From contig DAOVGP010000042.1 in assembly GCA_030672375.1 (NCBI GenBank), positions 1-11,607 on the forward strand: a stretch of 11,607 bases of DNA. The letters run 5' to 3'. The translations under genes and the position numbers were made by a program. Source of the stretch: Candidatus Aenigmatarchaeota archaeon (GTDB taxonomy: Archaea > Aenigmatarchaeota > Aenigmatarchaeia > CG10238-14). Under the pieces are notes generated by a model that searched no databases, had not been told where the DNA came from, and saw only the letters and a list, made by a program, of their open reading frames with translations. Below, piece by piece: positions 1 to 5,998 of this stretch; the first letter of the stretch is position 1; every line of letters begins with the position of its first letter.

Positions 1-193
1 CTATATCTTCAACTTTTCTAATACCAGTACACACGATTTTACCAGAACTGAACAGTAAGAATGCAACTTTTGGGTCTTTAATTCTGTATACCAAACCTGG
101 GAATTGTTCTGGCTCGTATTCAGTTCCTTCTAAGTGTTCAACAACTTTCTCTAAAGGTATCTTAATGTTCAAAGAAGCTGAAGCAACTATAAT
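1..193 (-). CDS. tbp: TATA-box binding protein (TBP), 5' part only; start codon unclear
   Basis: Archaeal TBP binds the promoter TATA element and, with TFB, recruits RNA polymerase. The visible protein is the first half of the first TBP repeat: IVASASLN, then EYEPEQFPGLVYR, DPKVAFLLFSSGK and IVCTGIRKVEDI, which match the family closely. The rest lies beyond the left edge. The start is a problem. In this frame the codons upstream of IVASAS are ATA (190-188), ATT (193-191), CCG, TGT and then TAA (202-200), so no ATG, GTG or TTG precedes the first strand; the first TTG (172-170) would cut into it. An ATG at 200-198 is out of frame by one base. I give the ATT as a tentative start. A TATA box at 218-225 sits about 28 bp before it, which would suit a leaderless transcript. 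The family call is firm; the exact 5' end is not. Confidence 0.9.
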   Translation of the reverse strand, partial: MIVASASLNIKIPLEKVVEHLEGTEYEPEQFPGLVYRIKDPKVAFLLFSSGKIVCTGIRKVEDI

Positions 194-217
194 CGGACAT
201 TATACTCTTTTTGAAAA

Positions 218-225
218 TATTTATA
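218..225 (-). promoter_or_regulatory. TATA box of the tbp gene
   Basis: The minus strand reads TATAAATA in the short gap between the stop of the upstream nuclease gene (235) and tbp. Its centre is about 28 bp from the ATT at 193 and about 21 bp from the out-of-frame ATG at 200. Archaeal TATA boxes usually centre 26-27 bp before the transcription start, so transcription should begin between these two codons or very near the ATT. This implies tbp has its own promoter and little or no leader. Confidence 0.55.
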
Positions 226-234
226 CAGGATTAT

Positions 235-714
235 TTAGATGTACTCACTTAGGTTTAGTAAAAATTGACTGAACTTCCATACAGGAACAATGAACACATC
301 TTCATGTTCTACGAGATCTTCCTCAAACCATGTGACGATGAGTGGAACGAATTTCATATTTTTGTTTAATCTCAATTTCTTTTGAGCAATTTTATTATTC
401 TTCAAGAACTTCTTTAGTTGTTTTACGCGTTCTTTTTGAGCGTTAACTGCGTATCTTAGTTGTGTTTTTTTATGTCTTCCTCTTTTCCATTGTTTACAAT
501 CTATTGATAAAATTCTTTTTTCTCTTATTGCTAAGATATCGATTTCATGACGAGTTTTTGTTTTGAATCTGAAATTACGATGTGATCCGAAATCGTGTTT
601 ATTCAATATACTTTCCACTAATTCCTCAAATTCTTTCCAGTTTATTTCCTCTATTATTTTTTCTATTTGTTCTCCGTGAAGAATTCTTTTTTTAATTTGA
701 TCCAAATCCATCAT
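235..714 (-). CDS. PD-(D/E)XK-fold nuclease-like protein (restriction endonuclease-like)
   Basis: A 159-residue protein whose first half fits the core of a PD-(D/E)XK nuclease. A helix carries FEELVESIL (about residues 29-37, acidic residues E30/E31), a strand carries EIDILAI (D59), and the next strand carries SIDCKQW, with D72-x-K74 as the D/E-x-K motif. This order (Glu helix, Asp, D-x-K) is that of Mrr-like and Holliday-junction-resolvase-like enzymes and suggests metal-dependent DNA cleavage. The second half has a Lys/Arg-rich region (about 76-118) that could contact nucleic acid. No methyltransferase or specificity gene is nearby, so a restriction role is not supported; repair or recombination is equally possible. 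It lies directly upstream of tbp on the same strand. Two adjacent ATGs (714 and 711) are possible starts. Fold confidence is moderate; substrate is unknown. Confidence 0.65.
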   Translation of the reverse strand: MMDLDQIKKRILHGEQIEKIIEEINWKEFEELVESILNKHDFGSHRNFRFKTKTRHEIDILAIREKRILSIDCKQWKRGRHKKTQLRYAVNAQKERVKQLKKFLKNNKIAQKKLRLNKNMKFVPLIVTWFEEDLVEHEDVFIVPVWKFSQFLLNLSEYI

Positions 715-798
715 AAACTATAATTAAATCTAAAGAGGTAATATTAGTGTTAAGAAAAAAATTCCGATAATTGAATGGTTTATTGAAACAGAAATAAA

Positions 799-1509
799 GT
801 GGTGGTTTTAATCAAAATATTGGGTATTGATGAATCAGGGCGTGGCTGTGTTATAGGTCCAATGGTATTATGTGGAATACTCATTAATGAAGAAGGAGAA
901 AAGGAGCTCATAAAACTTAAAGTGAAAGATTCAAAAAAATTAACCCCAAAAAGAAGACAAGAACTCGCACCAGAAATTGAAAAAGTTGCATCCCATACAG
1001 TAATACTCAGGGTACCAGCGTGTAAGATTGATGCAAACAGAAGGAAGGGAGTTAATCTTAACCAGATAGAAGCGATTAAAATGGCTGAGATAATAAACCT
1101 TCTCGAACCAGATAAAGCAATCATCGACACGCCGAGTTTTAATTCAAATAAATTCAGGGACTATCTATGGTCAAAACTTGATAATAAAAATGTAGAATTA
1201 GTATGTGAGAACTTTGCAGATCAAAATTATCCCGTTGTTTCTGCAGCATCGATTTTAGCAAAGGTAGACAGAGATCAAACAATCGAAGAATTAAAAAAAA
1301 GAATTGGTTATGATTTTGGCGTTGGTTATAGCCATGACCCCCGAACAATAGAGTTCTTAAACGAACTAGCTGAAAAAAATGGAGGACAATTACCAATTTA
1401 TGTGAGACACACTTGGGATACGGCTGAAAGAATAATGAATGAACATAGTCAATTGAAAATCATAAGTTTTTTTAAAAAAATGTTTGAAAGAAAAAAACCT
1501 ATTTCTTGA
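799..1509 (+). CDS. rnhB: Ribonuclease HII
   Basis: RNase HII cuts the RNA strand of RNA/DNA hybrids and nicks 5' of single ribonucleotides in DNA. The N-terminus has the signature GIDESGRG with the first catalytic Asp-Glu pair; KDSKKLTP, the Asp in AIIDTPS, and VSAASILAKVDRD with its Asp complete the active-site set. Length (236 aa) is normal for an archaeal enzyme with a C-terminal extension. Near the end, residues 218-225 read QLKIISFF, a textbook PIP box (QxxhxxFF) for binding PCNA. The listed GTG at 799 gives a few extra residues (VVVL). In-frame alternatives are the second GTG (802), a TTG at 820, or non-canonically the ATC at 811, which aligns with the Met of homologues starting MKI-GIDE. 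The gene converges with fen and overlaps it by 11 bp; the functional link is discussed under findings. Function is secure, the start is not. Confidence 0.95.
   Translation: MVVLIKILGIDESGRGCVIGPMVLCGILINEEGEKELIKLKVKDSKKLTPKRRQELAPEIEKVASHTVILRVPACKIDANRRKGVNLNQIEAIKMAEIINLLEPDKAIIDTPSFNSNKFRDYLWSKLDNKNVELVCENFADQNYPVVSAASILAKVDRDQTIEELKKRIGYDFGVGYSHDPRTIEFLNELAEKNGGQLPIYVRHTWDTAERIMNEHSQLKIISFFKKMFERKKPIS
1491..1498 (-). terminator. Poly-T terminator candidate for fen
   Basis: On the minus strand the FEN-1 stop codon (1501-1499) is followed after one G by seven Ts (1497-1491), then more pyrimidines, with another T7 run at 1480-1474. Archaeal RNA polymerase terminates at such T-runs without a hairpin. 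The signal lies inside the 3' end of rnhB, so the two convergent transcripts probably overlap. Confidence 0.45.
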
Positions 1510-2533
1510 ACCAGTCTTCGAGTCTCAACTGAGTTCCTTTCCTTTTAACCTCGATTAATCTTTTTATAGCATTTTCAACTCTTACTCTTGAGAAATCATG
1601 TTCCTCAATCATCAATTCCATAAGCCTATCCCTGTCGAGTTCTCCCCAATCTATTTTATATTCCTTCAAGACTGGTGGATTCAAGAAGAAATCAAATATT
1701 TTTTGAGGATCTACATCAAACGTCCATTCAACTTTTTCCAAAACTTTGTCAAGGGTTTTATTCTCTTTAACTATTTTTAGAGCAGTTTTTGGACCGATTC
1801 CTTTTATTCCCTTTGGGTTGTAATCTGTTCCAATTAACATTCCAATAATTATCAACTGTTCTATTGAAATTTCAAGACTAGATAAAACTTTTTCCAGTTC
1901 TATGACCTCTGGTTTAATCTCGATGTAAGCCTCTTTTCTCGGCAACTTTCTCCTTCCAGTTATTGATAGGTTTCTGACTAGACGTGGTGTTGAAAACATT
2001 AAGGCATCGTAATCTTGAGATACAGAATAATCTGCATCTCCTTGTTTACACATGAAAGCACATTGAGCTTCCCCCTCTGAGGGAGCTTGAATCCAAGGGA
2101 TACCAATTGCATCCAGGATTTTTTTACTCTCATCCACCATCTCATCAGTTATTTTTAATGCACTCTGCGCATAGACCATTATATCTTCCTTTCTTCCCTC
2201 CTTCACTGCCTTCTCCCATTTTTTTCTTGCTTCTTTTCTCACTTCTTCTCTCTCTTCTATCGTCTTTTTTTTGAAATCGGGAGATTCACCATCGTAAACG
2301 TATATCGGCTTAATACCAGCATCGATTAATTTAATCGTTCGGTAGAATAAACCAGAAAGATGCGAAGTAATCCTACCTTTACTATCTCGGAGAGGCTCAC
2401 CGGTATCCCTGTGTCTGATTACCGAAAGAAATTGATACAGAATGTTGTATGCATCTATGACTACTTTCTCGCCGGCAAGACTTTTGAGTTCAATCTCAGT
2501 TTTAGGAATTATTCCTGATATCTGTACTCCCAT
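1499..2533 (-). CDS. fen: Flap endonuclease 1 (FEN-1)
   Basis: Structure-specific 5' nuclease that removes 5' flaps during Okazaki-fragment maturation and base or ribonucleotide excision repair. Residues below are counted from MGVQISGII. Two-metal active-site residues are visible: D27 (VVIDAYN), D81 (VYDGESP), the EGEAQ pair, the SQDYDAL aspartates and the GTDYN aspartate. KGIKGIGPKTAL is the helix-hairpin-helix DNA-binding element, and DSKGRITSHLSGL is typical of the family. The C-terminus has a PIP box, QLRLEDWF, just before the final KK, for docking on PCNA. I chose the ATG at 2533 over the ATG three codons upstream (2542) because archaeal FEN-1 proteins begin MGV and the second Gly-Val is conserved, and because the TATA box at 2560-2569 centres about 31 bp before it, giving a short leader. 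Length (344 aa) is normal. No recognisable Shine-Dalgarno sequence is present. Confidence 0.97.
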   Translation of the reverse strand: MGVQISGIIPKTEIELKSLAGEKVVIDAYNILYQFLSVIRHRDTGEPLRDSKGRITSHLSGLFYRTIKLIDAGIKPIYVYDGESPDFKKKTIEEREEVRKEARKKWEKAVKEGRKEDIMVYAQSALKITDEMVDESKKILDAIGIPWIQAPSEGEAQCAFMCKQGDADYSVSQDYDALMFSTPRLVRNLSITGRRKLPRKEAYIEIKPEVIELEKVLSSLEISIEQLIIIGMLIGTDYNPKGIKGIGPKTALKIVKENKTLDKVLEKVEWTFDVDPQKIFDFFLNPPVLKEYKIDWGELDRDRLMELMIEEHDFSRVRVENAIKRLIEVKRKGTQLRLEDWFKK

Positions 2534-2559
2534 ATTATCCAATAAAGATTATTCATGGG

Positions 2560-2569
2560 TATATAAAAG
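2560..2569 (-). promoter_or_regulatory. TATA box of fen
   Basis: The minus strand reads CTTTTATATA about 31 bp before the MGV start codon of FEN-1. The expected transcription start falls around 2538, giving a leader of roughly five bases. The box lies in the 49-bp gap after the small membrane-protein gene, so fen is probably transcribed on its own and is not simply read through from that gene. Confidence 0.6.
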
Positions 2570-2575
2570 TCCTTT

Positions 2576-2581
2576 AAAAAA
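2576..2581 (-). terminator. T6 terminator candidate after the small membrane-protein gene
   Basis: Directly after the TAG stop (2585-2583) of the upstream minus-strand gene there is one C and then six Ts. This fits a hairpin-independent archaeal terminator and would separate that gene from fen, whose TATA box begins a few bases further on. Confidence 0.4.
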
Positions 2582-2582
2582 G

Positions 2583-2861
2583 CTACTTTTTCTTTTTCTT
2601 CGCTTTCTTTTCTTCTGCCTTTAGTTCTTTCTCGATTCTCCACTCGTCCAACTCAAGCCAAATGATGAACAAACCTATTAGTACCAAAAATGGTGGGACC
2701 ATTCCTTGTAAGACTATGAAAAGAGAATTTAGTAGATTTATTTCTTTATTAATTACTGGTACATATAGCTGCTGTTGTGGGTACATGAACTCATATGCAT
2801 AAACACCTAGTGGAACTACCAATAGTATTACTCCTATTAAAAGTTTAAACAAGACATGCAT
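2583..2861 (-). CDS. Small two-helix membrane protein with a charged, lysine-rich tail, unknown function
   Basis: I do not recognise this 92-residue protein. It has a hydrophobic N-terminal segment (about residues 4-22, LFKLLIGVILLVVPLGVYAY), a polar loop with QQQ and NKE (about 28-42), and a second hydrophobic segment (about 43-68) containing MVPPFLVLIGLFIIW. It ends in a highly charged tail (about 70-92) running from ELDEWRIEKEL to a terminal run of five lysines. Both termini are probably cytoplasmic and the tail probably helical; nucleic-acid or ribosome binding through the lysines would be a guess. The start is supported by GGTGAT at 2869-2874, seven bases before the ATG. An earlier ATG at 2868 opens a frame of only seven codons. 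The gene is divergent from rpl15e across an 84-bp AT-rich spacer. Real-gene evidence: Shine-Dalgarno site, coherent membrane topology and tight packing between known genes. Confidence 0.7.
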   Translation of the reverse strand: MHVLFKLLIGVILLVVPLGVYAYEFMYPQQQLYVPVINKEINLLNSLFIVLQGMVPPFLVLIGLFIIWLELDEWRIEKELKAEEKKAKKKKK

Positions 2862-2894
2862 TTCTCATATCACCTACTCTTTCTTTTTAAAAGA

Positions 2895-2906
2895 ATATAT
2901 TTAAAT
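2895..2906. promoter_or_regulatory. AT-rich TATA region of the divergent rpl15e / membrane-protein promoter
   Basis: ATATATTTAAAT reads as a TATA-like element on both strands. For rpl15e it predicts transcription from about 2926, giving a 20-base leader that includes GGTG at 2936. For the minus-strand gene it predicts a start near 2874, just including that gene's GGTGAT. One box may therefore serve both directions, although separate overlapping boxes are possible. Confidence 0.45.
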
Positions 2907-2945
2907 TTAGTGTTGTATGTGTTTAAGTAAATATCGGTGTTTTTA

Positions 2946-3467
2946 ATGGTAAAGGGGCTTTATCAGCATGTCAGGGAAATATGGAAAAGACCAAAATCAA
3001 TAATTAAGCCTTTACTAAAGGAAAGATTGATTAAATGGAGAAAGGAAAAAAGGTTTCAGAAAATAGAAAAACCAACGAGACTAGATAGAGCTCGAAAAAT
3101 AGGATACAAAGCTAAACAAGGATTTGTGATCGTTAGAGGGAGGGTAAAAAGAGGTGGAAGAAAAAGACCTTTATACGGAAGGAGAGGAAGAAAACCATCG
3201 AAGGCCGGTATCTTGAAATTCACACCTAAGAAATCATTACAATGGATTTTGGAAGAAAGAGTTCAGAGAAAGTATCCCAACTTGGAAATTCTTGGAAGTT
3301 ATCCTGTAGGTAAGGATGGTAGATATAAATGGTTTGAAGTAATATTGATAGACCCAAATAATCCTGTTATTAAAAATGATAAGAACTTGAAATGGATAAC
3401 TGAAAAACAACATAAAAGAAGAGTTTTTAGAGGATTAACACCAAGTGGCAAAAAAGCAAGAAAATAA
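2946..3467 (+). CDS. rpl15e: Large-subunit ribosomal protein eL15 (L15e)
   Basis: Archaeal/eukaryotic-type 50S protein that binds 23S rRNA. The N-terminus MVKGLYQHVREIWKRP and the central basic block with GRVKRGGRKRPLYGRRGRK are diagnostic, followed by YPNLEILGSYPVGKDG, KWFEVILIDP and the C-terminal RRVFRGLTPSGKKARK. The frame can be extended to a GTG at 2937, but I chose ATG 2946 because homologues start near this point and GGTG lies a few bases upstream. The protein has 173 residues and stops just after GLTPSGKKARK, where many archaeal L15e proteins carry roughly 15-20 more basic residues, so the rRNA-contacting tail appears short. It is the first gene of the plus-strand superoperon, 34 bp before rnp3, with its own upstream TATA element. 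Confidence 0.96.
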   Translation: MVKGLYQHVREIWKRPKSIIKPLLKERLIKWRKEKRFQKIEKPTRLDRARKIGYKAKQGFVIVRGRVKRGGRKRPLYGRRGRKPSKAGILKFTPKKSLQWILEERVQRKYPNLEILGSYPVGKDGRYKWFEVILIDPNNPVIKNDKNLKWITEKQHKRRVFRGLTPSGKKARK

Positions 3468-3501
3468 TTATCTTAAAAGCTAATCTTGATTTGGAATTGA
3501 T

Positions 3502-4215
3502 ATGAATTTTTATGATTTTCACATACACCCAAAATTTTCAGAGGGGAAATGTTCTGTAGAGGAAATAGCAAGAAGAGCTAAATTATTGGGTTTTAAAGGA
3601 ATATGTATCACTAATTATTTCACTGACAAAAGTAAGATAAAAACTTTAAAGAAAGAAATCTCTGAAGTTTCTGAAAAATTAGAATTTAAAATATTCATAG
3701 GGTTCTCAGCTAAAACTGTAGATCAACTAAAAAAATTAGTGAGAATGAGAAAAGGATATGATGTGTTGTTAGTAAAGGGGTCAGATTTATATTTGAATAG
3801 AAAAGCCGTTGAAACAAAAGAAGTTGATATTCTCACCCACCCAGAACTCAACAGAAGGGATTCAGGATTAAATCATATTATGGCGAAATTGGCGACAAAA
3901 AATAATGTTGCGATAGAGATAAATTTCAGGGAAATTCTACAATCCTCAAAAAATACTAGATCAGCTATCATACATAACATAGCGGAAAATGTAAGACTCT
4001 GCAAAAAGTATAAGACTCCCATCGCCATCTGCTCTGGAGCAGCATCACATTGGCAATTGAAAGACCCTAAAGTTTTAATTTCAATGGGATGTTTGTTGGG
4101 CCTAGAATTAAATGAAGCCAAGAAAGCATTGTCAGAACTTCCAGAAAATATTATTAAAATGATTAGAGAAAGACAGAATGAAAAATGGGTTAGACCTGGA
4201 GTAAAGGTGGTATAA
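3502..4215 (+). CDS. rnp3: RNase P protein component 3 (Rpp30)
   Basis: Rpp30 is a TIM-barrel, PHP-like protein that pairs with Pop5 and helps the RNase P RNA process tRNA 5' ends. Supporting features are the N-terminal YDFHIHPKFSEG, the segment LLGFKGICITNYF, VDILTHPELNRRDSGLNH in the middle, VAIEINFRE, and a late Cys-Ser-Gly-Ala segment before WQLKDP. Length (237 aa) is normal. The adjacent rnp2 encodes its known partner, which strengthens the call. The stop TAA shares its last base with the rnp2 start (TAATG), so translation is likely coupled. No clear Shine-Dalgarno sequence precedes the ATG. A weak TATA-like CTTAAAAG at about 3474-3481 leaves open a secondary promoter in the 34-bp gap after rpl15e. 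Confidence 0.95.
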   Translation: MNFYDFHIHPKFSEGKCSVEEIARRAKLLGFKGICITNYFTDKSKIKTLKKEISEVSEKLEFKIFIGFSAKTVDQLKKLVRMRKGYDVLLVKGSDLYLNRKAVETKEVDILTHPELNRRDSGLNHIMAKLATKNNVAIEINFREILQSSKNTRSAIIHNIAENVRLCKKYKTPIAICSGAASHWQLKDPKVLISMGCLLGLELNEAKKALSELPENIIKMIRERQNEKWVRPGVKVV

Positions 4216-4568
4216 TGAAAAGACTCAAAATACTCAAACCAACACTTAGAGAAAAGAATAGATACATCTCATTTCAAGTTATATCAGAAAAAGGTGAAGA
4301 ATTTACGTATTCAGATTTAGAATCAGCTATCTGGAATGTGACTCTCGATTTCTTGGGAGAGTATGGCGTTTCCAAAACTTCTATTTGGCTTCTCAAAGAT
4401 TGTTGGAATCAAAAAAAACAGATAGGTATTTTAAGATGTAATCATAAATCTGTTCAAGTTGTCATCGCAGCCTTGGGTTTAATCGACAGGTTGGGTGATA
4501 ACAGAATAACTTTTAAAATATTAAAAATTTCAGGAACGATAAAGAGTATTAGGAAAATTATGGGGTGA
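4215..4568 (+). CDS. rnp2: RNase P protein component 2 (Pop5/Rpp14 family)
   Basis: Pop5 is the partner of Rpp30 in archaeal RNase P and contacts the catalytic domain of the RNA. The N-terminal run LKILKPTLREKNRYISFQVIS is the family signature. The protein continues with a small alpha/beta fold including the segments around FLGEYGVSKTSIWL and QIGILRCNH, and ends with GTIKSIRKIMG. Length (117 aa) is typical. GGTGGT lies three bases before the ATG, inside the end of rnp3, and fixes the start. The stop codon itself is part of the next gene's Shine-Dalgarno sequence. Confidence 0.93.
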   Translation: MKRLKILKPTLREKNRYISFQVISEKGEEFTYSDLESAIWNVTLDFLGEYGVSKTSIWLLKDCWNQKKQIGILRCNHKSVQVVIAALGLIDRLGDNRITFKILKISGTIKSIRKIMG

Positions 4569-4572
4569 AATT

Positions 4573-5283
4573 ATGCCTGCTGTACTTCCACAGTATATGG
4601 GTTATGATAGGACTATAGCTGTGTTCTCACCTGATGGAAGACTTTTTCAGGTTGAATACGCAAAAGAAGCAGTGAAAAAAGGAACCACATCTGTAGGTCT
4701 TGTTTTCAAGAATGGTATCATATTAGGAACGATAAGACAAATCATGAAACTAATAGTACCAAATGCGATTGAGAAATTATTCAAGGTTGATGAACATATA
4801 GGTACTGTTGCTGCTGGTTTATTAGCAGATGCTCGAATTCTAGTCAATCAACTCATGGTGAAGGCGCAAATTAATAGAATAACATATGAAGAGCCAATAG
4901 GTATTTGGAGTTTGGCAAAGACTTTAGGGGATAGAATGCAACTCTCCACTCTTTATGCGGGTCTTAGACCTTTTGGTGTATCTTTCCTTATTGGGGGCGT
5001 TGACTCAACTGGTCCTCATTTGATAGAAGCTGACCCGTCTGGAATGTTATATGAATGGAAAGCTTATGCGATTGGAAAAGGGGGAACAATAGCCAACAAA
5101 ATGTTTCGTGACAAACATAGAGATAATTTGGACGAGAAGGGTGCATTGAAACTAATGATCAGTATAATTAAGAAAACTGAAAAAACTCCAAATCTTTTAA
5201 AGGCATTGGAAATCGCTGTCATAAGAGAAGAAGACAAGAAATTTCATAAATTAACAGAAGGTCAAATCAAAAAACTTCTGTGA
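4573..5283 (+). CDS. psmA: Proteasome alpha subunit
   Basis: Forms the outer rings of the 20S proteasome, gating entry and docking the regulatory ATPase. Features: gate motif YDR (residues 11-13), VFSPDGRLFQVEYAKEAV, KGTTSVG, VDEHIGTVAAGLLADARIL, LRPFGVS and DPSG. K68 (AIEKLF) corresponds to the lysine used in other archaea to dock the C-terminal HbYX motif of the ATPase. Length is 236 aa. Oddity: the strand after NGIIL reads GTIRQIMKLI, where most archaeal alpha subunits have a D-K-R/K-like motif, so this loop is divergent. GGGGTGA, which includes the preceding stop codon, sits four bases before the ATG. The beta subunit is not in the window. Placement inside the exosome operon is a known archaeal arrangement. 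Confidence 0.96.
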   Translation: MPAVLPQYMGYDRTIAVFSPDGRLFQVEYAKEAVKKGTTSVGLVFKNGIILGTIRQIMKLIVPNAIEKLFKVDEHIGTVAAGLLADARILVNQLMVKAQINRITYEEPIGIWSLAKTLGDRMQLSTLYAGLRPFGVSFLIGGVDSTGPHLIEADPSGMLYEWKAYAIGKGGTIANKMFRDKHRDNLDEKGALKLMISIIKKTEKTPNLLKALEIAVIREEDKKFHKLTEGQIKKLL

Positions 5284-5290
5284 ATTTATT

Positions 5291-5998
5291 ATGGTAGATA
5301 TTGATAAGGCTGTAGTTAGTAGATTAAAGAAAGCTGGGAAAAAATTTGAAATCCTAGTTGACCCAGAAAAAGCATTAGACTTCAAAGGAAAAAAAGGAGT
5401 TAATATTGAAGATGTTCTTGCTTATCCAGGTATATATCACGACGTAAGAAGGGGCAATGCTATACCAGAGAGTGAGCTTCAAATGATATTTGGAACGACT
5501 AATACCTATGAAATAGCTAGAAAAATTATAACTGAAGGTGAACTCCAATTCACGACAGAGCAGAGAAGAAAGTTCGTCGAAAATAAAAAAAAGGAAATAG
5601 CAGACATCATCTCGAGGAGGGGTATAAATCCTCAAACGAACACTCCTCATCCACCCCAAAGGATACTAAATGCCATCGAAAAATCTGGTGTAAATATAGA
5701 TCCTCTTATAGATGCTGAAATGCAAGTCAACGGAGTGGTGGAAAGTATAAAATCTTTACTACCTATTAAATTCCAAAGGGTTGTTATAAGGATAACAATT
5801 CCTTCTCAATTCAGTGGAAAAACTTATCCCATTCTCAAGAGAATGATTGGGAAATTTAATGAACAGTGGTTGAATGACGGGTCCTTACAAGTGACCTTGG
5901 ATATACCAGCTGGTATTCAGGATAATGTTTTTAAGAAAATTGGAGATGTAACAAAGGGAAATTTTAAATCCGAAACAATAAAAAAGGTTGATTTATGA
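5291..5998 (+). CDS. sdo1: SBDS/Sdo1 ribosome maturation protein
   Basis: Archaeal homologue of the Shwachman-Bodian-Diamond syndrome protein, which in eukaryotes helps release the anti-association factor (eIF6) from the 60S subunit. The N-terminal FYSH domain is visible (about 1-85: VDPEKAL, VEDVLAYPGIYHDVRRG-like text with ESELQMIFGTT and IITEGELQFT). Next comes the helical middle domain (about 90-160: RRKFVENKKKEIADII, NPQTNTPHPPQRI), then an RRM-like C-terminal domain (about 165-235: LPIKFQRVVIRITIP, GSLQVTLDIPAG). Length (235 aa) is standard. It overlaps the first rrp4 start by four bases (ATGA), suggesting coupled translation. Exosome context is consistent with a role in RNA or ribosome maturation. 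Confidence 0.95.
   Translation: MVDIDKAVVSRLKKAGKKFEILVDPEKALDFKGKKGVNIEDVLAYPGIYHDVRRGNAIPESELQMIFGTTNTYEIARKIITEGELQFTTEQRRKFVENKKKEIADIISRRGINPQTNTPHPPQRILNAIEKSGVNIDPLIDAEMQVNGVVESIKSLLPIKFQRVVIRITIPSQFSGKTYPILKRMIGKFNEQWLNDGSLQVTLDIPAGIQDNVFKKIGDVTKGNFKSETIKKVDL

Noticed and set aside
780..1130. 116-codon minus-strand open frame opposite rnhB
   Set aside because: The plus strand encodes the conserved RNase HII active site across this stretch; the reverse frame has no family features.
2534..2542. Upstream ATG of FEN-1 adding MDN
   Set aside because: The family starts MGV, and the TATA box spacing favours the ATG at 2533.
2937..2945. GTG start of L15e adding MFL
   Set aside because: The GTG is part of the Shine-Dalgarno-like GGTG that serves the ATG at 2946.
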